From the NCBI GenBank assembly GCA_038246545.1, contig JBBRVW010000021.1, forward strand, positions 1-64,000: a DNA stretch of 64,000 nucleotides. The letters run 5' to 3'. Under the pieces are notes generated by a model. The model made no database searches. It saw only the letters and a program-made list of their open reading frames with translations, and was not told the DNA's origin. The first letter of the stretch is position 1; every line of letters begins with the position of its first letter. This document shows, piece by piece, positions 48,174-56,363 of this stretch. The position numbers and the translations under genes are program-made. The stretch is from JBBRVW01 sp038246545 (lineage in GTDB: Bacteria > Actinomycetota > Actinomycetes > JACCUZ01).

Positions 48174-50156
48174 GTGAGATCTGTTCTGGAGCGGGTCCGG
48201 CAGCCCAGCCTGCTCGTCCGGGTGGCAGCGGTCAGCCTGGTGCTGGTCGTCGCCCTGGGCCTGCTCCTGAGCGAGCTGCTGTCCTCGATGATCGCCCACC
48301 GGGCGTTGCAGGCGGCCCAGGACTCGGCGGTGCTCACCACGACCATCGCGATCCAGCCGCTGCTCACCCGAGGCGACCTCGTCGGGGGCATCCCGCCGGC
48401 CAAGATCGCCGCCCTCGACCGGGCGGTCCACGGGTCGCGCGCCGGCACCGAGATCGCGCGGATCAAGGTCTGGCGCGCCGACGAGCACCTGCTCTACGTC
48501 GCCGACCCGCACACGACGCCTGCCGCGGACACATCCGGCGGGCCGTCCCCCGAGCTTGCCGAGGCCCTGGCGGGCAAGGTCGAGGCCGAGATCATCAGCA
48601 CGACCGACGAGCCCGACAACATCGCGCTGCTGGAGCGCTACGCCAGCCTGCTCGAGGTCTATGTGCCGATCCTCTACGCAGGGGAGGCGGAGCCGGCCGG
48701 TGTCTTCGAGCTCTACCTGCCCTACGGCCCCGTCCAGCGCAGTGTCCGCGCCGACACCCTGCGCGCGGTCGGGCTGCTGGCCCTGGGCCTCCTGGTGCTC
48801 TGGCTGGCGCTGTTCCGGACCGTCGCGGCGGCCTCGCGTCGGCTGCGGGAGCACGCCGCCCGGACGGAGCACCAGGCGCTGCACGACTCGCTCACCGGGC
48901 TCGCCAACCGTCGGCTGCTCGACCTGGAGCTCGCCCGGGCGGTCGACCGGCCCGGAACACGGCCGGCCCTTGTCCTGCTCGACCTGGACCGGTTCCGCGA
49001 GGTCAACGACACTCTCGGGCACGACCGCGGCGACGAGCTGGTCCGGGAGATGGCCGGCCGGCTCGCGGCCCTGATCGGCCCGCACGACCTCGTCGCCCGC
49101 ACCGGAGGCGACGAGTTCGCAGTGCTCCTCGCCGATGTCGACGGCGTCGAGTCGGCAGCTGTGCACGCCGAAGTGCTCCGGCAGGCCCTGTGCGAGCCGG
49201 TCCCGGTCGCGGGCGTCGAGGTCGCGCTCGGCGCGCGGGCCGGCGTCTCGGTGCACGGGGTCGACGCCGAGGACGGCCCGTCGATGTTGCGGCACGCCGA
49301 CGTCGCCACCGAGGCCGCCAAGCTCGCGCATGTCGGCGTGCGCGCCTACGACGCGGCGCAGGACGAGCACAGCGCCGAGCGGCTCGGCCTGATCGCCGAC
49401 CTGTCCCGGGCCCTGGCCCGGGGCGAGCTGATCCTGCACTACCAGCCGAAGTGCGCCCTCGACGGCACCGTGCTCGGGGTCGAGGCCCTGGTCCGCTGGC
49501 AGCACCCACGGCGCGGGCTGGTGCCGCCGATGGAGTTCGTACCGGTGGCCGAGCGCACCGGCCTGGTGCACCCGCTGACCGAGCAGGTGCTCGACCTGGC
49601 CCTGGCCCAGGCTCGGCGATGGGTCGACGGCGGGACACCCGTCCCGATCGCGGTGAACATCTCGACCCGCAGCCTGCTGCAGCCCGGGTTCGCCGAGCAG
49701 GTCCTCACCGCGCTCGGGACCCACGGCGTGCCGAGCGAGCTACTGGGCCTGGAGATCACCGAGACCACGATCATGGAGGACCCGGAGTCCGCGCTGCTGG
49801 TGCTGACACGGCTGGCGGGTGCCGGCATCCGGCTCAGCATCGACGACTTCGGTACGGGCTACTCGTCGCTGGCCTATCTCAAGGCGCTCCCGGTCCACGA
49901 GCTCAAGATCGACCGGACCTTCGTCGCCGCGCTGACCTCGAGCGACCGCGACCGGGTCATCGTCGACTCGACCGTGGCGCTGGGCAACCGGCTGGGGCTC
50001 GAGGTCGTCGCCGAGGGCGTCGAAGATGCAGCGACGCTGGCCCAGCTGGGCGCCCTGGGTTGCCGGGTGGCGCAGGGCTACCTGCTCGGTCGCCCGGTGC
50101 CCGCCGACCAGCTCGTCGGCCTGCCGGTGCGCGACCGCCGGCTCACCTCGACCTGA
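48174..50156 (+). CDS. GGDEF-EAL cyclic-di-GMP protein with extracytoplasmic sensor
   Basis: A 660-aa bifunctional-type c-di-GMP protein. Helices near residues 12-36 and 197-216 bracket an extracytoplasmic sensor domain (40-190). The GGDEF domain has GGDEF intact at 311-315 and the EAL domain has EAL at 437-439. The phosphodiesterase loop is DDFGTGYSS near 556. Both active sites look complete, so either or both activities are possible. Start GTG 48174 has no strong ribosome site. It lies 2-3 kb upstream of developmental-type regulators (BldC-like, BldN-like). Confidence 0.95.
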   Translation: MRSVLERVRQPSLLVRVAAVSLVLVVALGLLLSELLSSMIAHRALQAAQDSAVLTTTIAIQPLLTRGDLVGGIPPAKIAALDRAVHGSRAGTEIARIKVWRADEHLLYVADPHTTPAADTSGGPSPELAEALAGKVEAEIISTTDEPDNIALLERYASLLEVYVPILYAGEAEPAGVFELYLPYGPVQRSVRADTLRAVGLLALGLLVLWLALFRTVAAASRRLREHAARTEHQALHDSLTGLANRRLLDLELARAVDRPGTRPALVLLDLDRFREVNDTLGHDRGDELVREMAGRLAALIGPHDLVARTGGDEFAVLLADVDGVESAAVHAEVLRQALCEPVPVAGVEVALGARAGVSVHGVDAEDGPSMLRHADVATEAAKLAHVGVRAYDAAQDEHSAERLGLIADLSRALARGELILHYQPKCALDGTVLGVEALVRWQHPRRGLVPPMEFVPVAERTGLVHPLTEQVLDLALAQARRWVDGGTPVPIAVNISTRSLLQPGFAEQVLTALGTHGVPSELLGLEITETTIMEDPESALLVLTRLAGAGIRLSIDDFGTGYSSLAYLKALPVHELKIDRTFVAALTSSDRDRVIVDSTVALGNRLGLEVVAEGVEDAATLAQLGALGCRVAQGYLLGRPVPADQLVGLPVRDRRLTST

Positions 50157-50431
50157 TCCGGGCTCGCGACCTGCCGCGGCACCGCCCACCCGCCGCCGCC
50201 GCCCCCCCCACCCACCGGCCGGCCGACGGTCTCCGCGGCGGTGACGTCCCCCGTTGACACCACCCGGGGCACCCCGACGGCGGGCGCCGAACGGGTGACC
50301 CCCACTGCCAGTTCCGGTCCCCCCTTTCCCAGGAGGCACATCCGCACCTACTCTGTGGGCCAGAGCGCGTACGCCTTTTGCGCACCGGTGGGGAAGCCGG
50401 CGCCCGTCACGTGCTGAAGGTCCGGTGCGTC
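50157..50431. other. 275-bp intergenic region before the BldC-like gene
   Basis: No gene seen. It holds a C-rich run (50199-50214), a TTGACA at 50253-50258 without a fitting -10, and TACTCT at 50349-50354, a possible -10 for the regulator gene about 75 bp upstream of its ATG. No terminator hairpin for the GGDEF-EAL gene was found by eye. Confidence 0.4.
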
Positions 50432-50644
50432 ATGCCTGCTCAGGGTCCCAAGGACCGTCCGTTGTCCGAGGTCACATTCCTCACCGTCGCCGAGGTGGCG
50501 TCGGTCATGCGTGTCTCCAAGATGACCGTCTACCGGCTGGTGCACGCGGGCACGCTGCCTGCTGTCCGGGTCGGCCGCTCGTTCCGCGTGCCGGAGAAGG
50601 CCGTGCACGACTACCTCGACCAGGCCTACGTCGAGACTGCCTGA
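50432..50644 (+). CDS. BldC/excisionase-like helix-turn-helix protein
   Basis: A 70-aa MerR-type winged-helix protein of the BldC/excisionase family. The DNA-binding part is FLTVAEVASVMRVSKMTVYR near residues 14-33, LVHAGTLPAVRVGRSFRVPE near 34-53, and the end AVHDYLDQAYVETA. In M. tuberculosis the equivalent gene (Rv0500A, from memory) also precedes the gene for bS22 and an epimerase. Unlike phage excisionases there is no integrase nearby, so it is a chromosomal regulator. Confidence 0.93.
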   Translation: MPAQGPKDRPLSEVTFLTVAEVASVMRVSKMTVYRLVHAGTLPAVRVGRSFRVPEKAVHDYLDQAYVETA

Positions 50645-50680
50645 GCGACTGCCTGACGCCTCGGCGTCCGCGATGACGGA

Positions 50681-50719
50681 GCCCCCGCCCACACCGCATC
50701 CGGCGGGGTGAGCGGGGGC
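50681..50719 (+). terminator. Terminator after the BldC-like gene
   Basis: GCCCCCGCCCAC (50681-50692) pairs with GTGAGCGGGGGC (50708-50719) with one mismatch, 37 bp after the stop. It separates the regulator from the bS22 gene, whose own -10 (TAGGCT, 50798-50803) lies downstream. Confidence 0.7.
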
Positions 50720-50880
50720 GGCTTCGTCCATGAGGTGTCGCCGCCGGTCGGAGCCCCTCGGACCAGCGCCGGATCGCGCCCCGGCGCTCCCGGCGGGTAG
50801 GCTCGGGGCCCAGGCGTGGCGCCCGTGCGCCATTCGGCACCAGTGCCATCTCCTGCTACGCATCGACTCGAAGAGGTCCC

Positions 50881-50979
50881 GTGGGTTCCGTCATCAAGAA
50901 GCGCCGCAAGCGCATGGCGAAGAAGAAGCATCGCAAGCTGCTGAAGAAGACGCGCGTCCAACGTCGCAACAAGAAGTAG
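50881..50979 (+). CDS. 30S ribosomal protein bS22
   Basis: A 32-codon gene, too short for routine calling. The GTG at 50881 has GAAGAGG upstream and the product begins GSVIKKRRKRMAKKK, then HRKLLKKTRVQRRNKK. This is the AURKAIP1/COX24-type small basic ribosomal protein bS22 of actinobacteria. It sits between the BldC-like gene and the epimerase, the same order as in mycobacteria. Confidence 0.95.
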   Translation: MGSVIKKRRKRMAKKKHRKLLKKTRVQRRNKK

Positions 50980-51043
50980 CACTCACGGGGGTTCCGGCCC
51001 CCGTGAGCCCCCGGGGGTAGGTGCCAGCGGAGGAGGGAGCGCG

Positions 51044-52093
51044 GTGGGCCGGGTCGTCATGGTGACCGGTGTGTCGCGCTACCTGGGCGGCCGCTTCACC
51101 CAGCTGCTCCAGGCCGACCCCGACATCTCCCGGGTCATCGGCGTCGACGTCGTCCCGCCCAAGGCCGACCTGGGTGACGCCGAGTTCGTGCGGGCCGACA
51201 TCCGCAACCCCGTCATCGGCAAGGTCATCGCGCGCGCCGAGGTCGACACGGTCGTGCACATGGCCGTGCTGGCGACCCCGCTCGACGCGGGCGGGCGAGC
51301 GATGATGAAGGAGATCAACGTCATCGGCACCATGCAGCTGCTCGCCGCGTGCCAGAAGGCGCCCTCGGTCCGCAAGCTGGTGGTGAAGTCCTCGACCGCC
51401 GTCTACGGCTCGTCGCCGCAGGACCCGGCGATGTTCACCGAGGACCTCGAGCCGAACGCGATGGCGCGCAGCGGGTACGCCAAAGACTCCGTCGAGGTCG
51501 AGGGCTACGTGCGCGGCTTCGCCCGCCGTCGGCCCGACGTCGCCGTCACGACACTGCGGTTCGCCAACTTCGTCGGGCCTAGGGTCACGACCCCGCTCAC
51601 GTCGTACTTCTCGCTGCCGGTCGTGCCGACCGTCCTCGGCTTCGACCCACGGATGCAGTTCGTGCACGAGCGCGACGGGCTCGAGGTGCTCTGGCGCTCG
51701 ACGCTCGGCGACCACGGCGGCACGTTCAACATCGCCGGCGACGGCGTCATGACCCTGTCCCAGGCGATCCACCGGGCCGGTCGTCCGTCGGTGCCGCTGC
51801 CGCACCCGGCGGCACCCTGGATCGGCCAGGGGCTTCGCCGGCTGGGGCTCGCCGACTTCAGCGCGGAGCAGATCCGGTTCCTCACCTACGGCCGGGTCGT
51901 CGACACCAGTCGGATGCGCGACGTCCTGGGCTTCACGCCGCGCTACTCGACCCGCGAGGCGTTCGACGACTTCGTGACCGGCCAGAAGCTGCACGGCCCG
52001 CTGTCCGCCGACGTGGTGCGGGTCGTCGAGGACAAGCTGGGCGACGTGCTCGCCTCCGCCGCGGGCCGCAGCCGGGTGGTGCGGCATGGCTGA
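51044..52093 (+). CDS. NAD-dependent epimerase/dehydratase (GalE-like, SDR)
   Basis: A 349-aa extended short-chain dehydrogenase. The N-terminal nucleotide motif is VTGVSRYLGGRFTQLL near residues 6-21, a variant of GXXGXXG. Catalytic residues appear as SSTAVYGSS near 114 and YAKDSVEVE (YxxxK-like, Y-A-K-D) near 146; this is not the full YxxxK, so activity may differ from UDP-galactose epimerases. The GTG at 51044 follows GGAGGGAGCG. It overlaps the acyltransferase gene by 8 bp. The mycobacterial equivalent is annotated galE2. Confidence 0.9.
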   Translation: MGRVVMVTGVSRYLGGRFTQLLQADPDISRVIGVDVVPPKADLGDAEFVRADIRNPVIGKVIARAEVDTVVHMAVLATPLDAGGRAMMKEINVIGTMQLLAACQKAPSVRKLVVKSSTAVYGSSPQDPAMFTEDLEPNAMARSGYAKDSVEVEGYVRGFARRRPDVAVTTLRFANFVGPRVTTPLTSYFSLPVVPTVLGFDPRMQFVHERDGLEVLWRSTLGDHGGTFNIAGDGVMTLSQAIHRAGRPSVPLPHPAAPWIGQGLRRLGLADFSAEQIRFLTYGRVVDTSRMRDVLGFTPRYSTREAFDDFVTGQKLHGPLSADVVRVVEDKLGDVLASAAGRSRVVRHG

Positions 52094-53246
52094 CGCCCGC
52101 GTCATCCCGATCGACGGCGGCGACGACCGGCGCCGAACCGGCACAGCAGCCGACGCCGTGGCCGCGGGCGCGTCCCGGGCCGGCAACGAGCGGGCCCGCC
52201 GTCGCCGTGGCACCCCGCTGCTCGACCAGGCCGAGGCCGCGGCAGCGGCGGTGGACGCCGAGAGCGTCGCCTCGGCGCAGGAGGGACGCCCCCCGAGGCC
52301 GGACCGACCGACGACGCCCCGGGCGGCCGACGCCGTCGGTCACGACGGTGCCGACGCCGACGAGGTTCTCCACCCGGATGTGCCGGAGGCCGGCCAGCCG
52401 GAGCTGCCGGAGTGGGAGCGCAAGGTGGCCTCGACGCTGGCGTTCGTCCGGCGGCGCATGACCGGCGACGTCGAGGTCGACGAGTTCGGCTTCGACGCCG
52501 AGCTCACCGAGAAGGTGCTGCTGGCCTCCGTACGACCGCTGTACGAGCACTACTTCCGGGTCGAGGCGCGCGGCCTGGAGCACATCCCGGCCGAGGGCGG
52601 GGCGCTGCTGGTCGCCAACCACTCGGGCACCGTCCCGCTCGACTCGGTGATGACCCAGCTCGCACTGCTCGACCACCACCCCGCGCACCGGCACCTGCGG
52701 ATGCTCGGCGCCGACCTGGTGTTCCAGACCCCGGTCGTGAGCACGCTCGCGCGCAGGAGCGGCACCACGCTGGCCTGCCAGGCCGACGCGGAGCGGCTGC
52801 TCGGCAAGGGCGAGCTGGTCGGCGTCTGGCCGGAGGGCTTCAAGGGCATCGGCAAGCCGTTCTCCGAGCGCTACAAGCTGCAGCGGTTCGGCCGCGGCGG
52901 CTTCGTCTCGGCGGCGCTCAAGGCGCGGGTGCCGATCGTGCCGTGCTCAATCGTCGGCGCCGAGGAGATCTACCCGATCCTCGGCAACGTCAAGACGCTC
53001 GCGCGCCTGCTCGGGCTGCCCTACGTTCCGGTCACGCCGACCTTCCCTTGGCTCGGGCCGCTCGGGGCGATCCCGTTGCCCAGCAAGTGGATCATCGAGT
53101 TCGGCGAGCCGATCGCCACCGATGCCTACGACCCGGGATCCTCGGACGACCCGATGCTCGTCTTCAACCTGACCGACCAGGTCCGGGAGACCATCCAGCA
53201 CACTCTCTACCGGCTGCTGATGTCCCGGAAGTCGATCTTCTTCTAG
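52086..53246 (+). CDS. Lysophospholipid acyltransferase family protein
   Basis: A 386-aa PlsC-type acyltransferase. Residues 1-100 are a low-complexity, charged extension. The acyltransferase motif reads NHSGTVPLDSV near residue 178, so His and Asp are six residues apart rather than the usual four. The second motif is WPEGFKGIGKPF near 247, and VPIVPCSIVGAEEIYP lies near 284. The C-terminus is SRKSIFF. Overlap with the epimerase gene suggests joint synthesis of a lipid. The family is PlsC-like, but the HX6D spacing makes the exact reaction uncertain. Confidence 0.87.
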   Translation: MADARVIPIDGGDDRRRTGTAADAVAAGASRAGNERARRRRGTPLLDQAEAAAAAVDAESVASAQEGRPPRPDRPTTPRAADAVGHDGADADEVLHPDVPEAGQPELPEWERKVASTLAFVRRRMTGDVEVDEFGFDAELTEKVLLASVRPLYEHYFRVEARGLEHIPAEGGALLVANHSGTVPLDSVMTQLALLDHHPAHRHLRMLGADLVFQTPVVSTLARRSGTTLACQADAERLLGKGELVGVWPEGFKGIGKPFSERYKLQRFGRGGFVSAALKARVPIVPCSIVGAEEIYPILGNVKTLARLLGLPYVPVTPTFPWLGPLGAIPLPSKWIIEFGEPIATDAYDPGSSDDPMLVFNLTDQVRETIQHTLYRLLMSRKSIFF

Positions 53247-53294
53247 GCCCGAGTGCGCCTCAGCGGCCCGGAGTGTCCACCAGCGCCAGCCTGC

Positions 53295-54500
53295 TCAGCA
53301 GGCCGTGAGCGGTGGCACGGGCACGCACCCGCTCACCGGCGGCAGCAGCGAGGAGCTCGGCAGCGGGGCGGCGCTCGTCACGGTGCCCACCGGGTCGGTC
53401 ACCAGCGGGCGGCCGGTCGGCACCGGCACCGGCACCGACACCGTGGGCAGTGGCGTGGCCGCGGACGCAGTGCCGGCCGACCCACCGAGGACCCCGCCCC
53501 CGCCCGTCGGGCCGGCCTTGCCGCCGGTGGTCGCGGTGCCACCCGAGCCGGTGACCGCCCCGACGACGTCCTCGACGGCGCCGCCCGCCCCGCCCGCGTC
53601 ACCGGGCCGCCCCGAGGTGGATCCGGCGGCCGGACCCGCTCCGCCCGTCGCGGCAACCTCGGGGACGCCCGTGGTGGAGCTGTCGGTCACGGAGCCGGAC
53701 GCAGCGCCCGTCGAGGCCGCCTCGACGCTGCGGCCGAGCACCGACACGACCCGCTGGTCGAGCGCGGCCAGCTGCGCGGAGAGGGCCCGGACCTGGTCCC
53801 GGAGGGAGGGGTCGAGCAGTGCGAGCAGGTCGTCGAGCCGGTCCCGTCGCTCGGCGGCGAACCGGCCCAGCAGCTGCATCGGCTCCTCGTTGCCCGTCTC
53901 GCGGTAGGCCCGGGTCAGGTCCTCGGCCGCCGCGGTCAGGGCGGTGTCCATGTCGGTGAGCGCCCCGGACAGCCGGGTCCGCGTCTCGGGGGAGCTGCTG
54001 TCCGCGCCGGCAGCCAGGGCCTCGGCCTCGCCCAGCCGGGCGTCGGCCTGCTCGAGCAGCTCGCGTCCGCGCCCGACGTCGCCCCGGGCGAGGGCGAGCT
54101 GCACGTTCTCGATCTGCCGCTTCAGGCCGTACAGCGAGTCGCCGGGGAGCGCCCGGGTGCTCGCGGCTGCGGCGCCGACGCCCGCGACCATGGCGGTCAC
54201 GGCCACGGCCGCCACCGCTTGCTTCACGCGATGACCGGCGCTGCGGCGGGAGGTCACGGGGCCTGCCGGGACGACCGCGCGTTGCTGCTGCGCGCGGGTT
54301 GCGGCCTCGGTGAGCAGCTGGGCACGCAGGGCGGTCCGGAAGTCGTCCCGGGGGCGCAGGGCGGGGGCGGTGAGCGAGCCGGCGAGGGCCACCAGCGGCG
54401 CGAGCTCGACGGCGGCCTCCCGCGTGCCGGCCCGGCCGCCCTCGAGCAGGGCGTGCAGGTCGTCGGCCTGCCGCCGCCGCGCCGTCATGATCACGCTCAT
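53295..54500 (-). CDS. DUF5667 membrane protein, probable anti-sigma factor (RsbN-like)
   Basis: A 401-aa protein. The N-terminal 70 residues are cytoplasmic and begin TARRRQADDLHALLEGGRAG. A membrane helix lies near 100-123 (VAAVAVTAMVAGVGAAAA), then a DUF5667 domain (STRALPGDSLYGLKRQIEN near 125-143) and a helical stretch. The last 140 residues are Gly/Thr/Pro/Ser-rich. It follows the BldN-like sigma gene on the same strand. In Streptomyces bldN is followed by rsbN, a membrane anti-sigma factor, so the same role is inferred. The ATG at 54500 follows GGGGGTGG. Confidence 0.82.
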   Translation of the reverse strand: MSVIMTARRRQADDLHALLEGGRAGTREAAVELAPLVALAGSLTAPALRPRDDFRTALRAQLLTEAATRAQQQRAVVPAGPVTSRRSAGHRVKQAVAAVAVTAMVAGVGAAAASTRALPGDSLYGLKRQIENVQLALARGDVGRGRELLEQADARLGEAEALAAGADSSSPETRTRLSGALTDMDTALTAAAEDLTRAYRETGNEEPMQLLGRFAAERRDRLDDLLALLDPSLRDQVRALSAQLAALDQRVVSVLGRSVEAASTGAASGSVTDSSTTGVPEVAATGGAGPAAGSTSGRPGDAGGAGGAVEDVVGAVTGSGGTATTGGKAGPTGGGGVLGGSAGTASAATPLPTVSVPVPVPTGRPLVTDPVGTVTSAAPLPSSSLLPPVSGCVPVPPLTAC

Positions 54501-54600
54501 CTGCCACCCCCGGTCCCGTCGTCGCGCCGGTCGCTCGTCGTGCGGCGACTGATCTGACAACGACCGCCCGTGGCGGCGGTTACGGGTCCGGTGGCGGTGA

Positions 54601-55317
54601 TCATCGGGCCGCCTCCGGGAGCAGCCTCGCCAGCGCCCGCACGGCCCGCAGCTGCAGCTGCTTGACGGCACCCTCGGTGCGCGACATCACCCCAGCCGTC
54701 TCCGCCATGCTCAGCCCCTGGAGGAAGCGGAGCACGATGCACTCCTGCTGCTCCGGCTTCAGCCGCTTCACCGCATCCATCAGGGTGGCGTTCTGGAGCC
54801 GGTCGAGCACCTCCTGCTCGATGCCGTCGTCGGCGCGGTCGGCATCGAGCATGTCCGCCGTCGTGACCTCGAGCTTGAAGCGGCTGGACTTCACGTGATC
54901 GGTGACCAGGTTGCGGGCGATGGTCGTGAACCACGCGCCGATGTCCTTGCCGGTGTAGGTGAACGTGTCGATCCGTCGCAGCGCGCGCAGGAACGTCTCG
55001 GACGTGAGGTCCTCGGCCAGGGCGTGCGAGCCGACCCGGTAGTAGAGGTAGCGGTAGATCTGGTCGACGTAGGCGTCGTAGACCATGCCGAACGCCTCGG
55101 CGTCGCCCTGCTGGGCCAGCACCACCAGGCCGGCGATGCGGGACCGCTCGGGGTCGTCGGCGTCTCGGCCGGGGCCGCCGCCCACCGGGCTGCCCGGCAG
55201 CGTGCCGGCGCCGGCGGCCATCGCCAGCCCGAGCGCGCCCGGCCCGTCTGCGGTGGCGGCGAGCCGGACGAGAGCCCGCAGCCCGGCGAGGCCGGCGGCG
55301 AGGGGCGGCAGCGGCAC
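54601..55317 (-). CDS. ECF sigma factor, BldN-like
   Basis: RNA polymerase sigma factor of 238 aa. Region 2 contains DAYVDQIYRYLYYRVG and LTSETFLRALRRIDTFTY, region 4 contains LKPEQQECIVLRFLQGLSM and GVMSRTEGAVKQLQLRAVRAL. The N-terminal 60 residues (PLPPLAAGLAGLRALVRL) precede region 2, as in BldN, where a similar extension is removed by proteolysis. GTG 55317 has a GGAGAGGG site; ATG 55374 would add 19 residues. It is read with the RsbN-like gene 100 bp downstream. Confidence 0.88.
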   Translation of the reverse strand: MPLPPLAAGLAGLRALVRLAATADGPGALGLAMAAGAGTLPGSPVGGGPGRDADDPERSRIAGLVVLAQQGDAEAFGMVYDAYVDQIYRYLYYRVGSHALAEDLTSETFLRALRRIDTFTYTGKDIGAWFTTIARNLVTDHVKSSRFKLEVTTADMLDADRADDGIEQEVLDRLQNATLMDAVKRLKPEQQECIVLRFLQGLSMAETAGVMSRTEGAVKQLQLRAVRALARLLPEAAR

Positions 55318-55463
55318 GACGCACCCCTCTCCGCGGGCGTGGACCGACAGGACGGAGGGCAGATACCCGAGCATCCGGTGTGACGAACGTCTCGGTGGGC
55401 TACCCGACGGTAACCGGGCCGGGCGATCCCGGCCAATCCCCCCGGACCGCCCACAACGGCGGG

Positions 55464-56327
55464 TCAGCGACGGCGGCGAGCGGTGGCGGCGGCCGCCGCA
55501 CCGGCGAGCGCCCCTATCGCGGCCGCGGCCGGGACGCCGACCTTCACGGCCTTGCGGCCGGTGCGGTAGTCGCGGACCCGCCAGGCGTGCTCCCGGGCGT
55601 GCGCCCGGAGCTTCGCGTCCGGGTTGATCGCGCACGGGTGGCCGACCAGTGACAGCAGCGGGATGTCGTTGGCCGAGTCGGAGTACGCCGAGCAGGCGCT
55701 GAGGTCGAGCCCCTCCCGCTCGGCCAGCGCCGTCACCGCCTCGGCCTTCGCCGCACTGTGCAGGATCTCGCCGACCAGTCTGCCGGTGTAGACGCCGTCC
55801 TCGGTCTCGGCGACGGTGCCGAGGGCGCCGGTGAGGCCGAGCCGCTTCGCGATCACCGTCGCGACCTCGACCGGGGTGGCCGTGACCAGCCAGACCCGCT
55901 GGCCGGCGCCGAGGTGCATCTGGGCCAGGGCCCGGGTGCCCGGCCACACCTTGGTGGCCATCACCTCGTCGAAGACCTCCTCGCCGATGGTGGTCAGCTC
56001 GGCGACGGTGTGCCCGGCTGCGAACGACAGCGCCGTCTCGCGGGCCTCGTGGACGTCATCGAGCTGTTCGCGACCGACCACCCGGAACTTCGCCTGCTGC
56101 CAGGCGAAGCGGCCGATGTCGCGCGCGGTGAAGAAGTCGCGCCGGTAGAGGCCACGTGCCAGGTGGAAGATCGAGGCGCCCTGCATGACGGTGTTGTCGA
56201 CGTCGAAGAAGGCGGCGGCGTGCACGTCGGGTTGCACCTCGCGGGCCGCCTCGACCTCGGCCGCGGCGGCGGAGGCCCGACCGGCGGCAACGGCGTCCGG
56301 GTCGTGCTCGCTGCGCTGCGCCGACAT
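55464..56327 (-). CDS. HAD-IB family phosphatase (SerB-like)
   Basis: A 287-aa HAD subclass IB protein. Motif I is AFFDVDNTVMQGAS near residues 38-51, motif II VTATPVEVA near 148-156, and motif IV SDSANDIPLLSLVG near 219-232. A C-terminal hydrophobic helix lies near 260-280 (VPAAAAIGALAGAAAAA) followed by RRRR. Mycobacterial homologues here are annotated SerB1, but the substrate is not established. It lies upstream of the sigma gene on the same strand. Confidence 0.9.
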   Translation of the reverse strand: MSAQRSEHDPDAVAAGRASAAAAEVEAAREVQPDVHAAAFFDVDNTVMQGASIFHLARGLYRRDFFTARDIGRFAWQQAKFRVVGREQLDDVHEARETALSFAAGHTVAELTTIGEEVFDEVMATKVWPGTRALAQMHLGAGQRVWLVTATPVEVATVIAKRLGLTGALGTVAETEDGVYTGRLVGEILHSAAKAEAVTALAEREGLDLSACSAYSDSANDIPLLSLVGHPCAINPDAKLRAHAREHAWRVRDYRTGRKAVKVGVPAAAAIGALAGAAAAATARRRR

Positions 56328-56363
56328 GGCCCGAGCCTAGGGGTGTTGTGCGAAACTGCGCCG

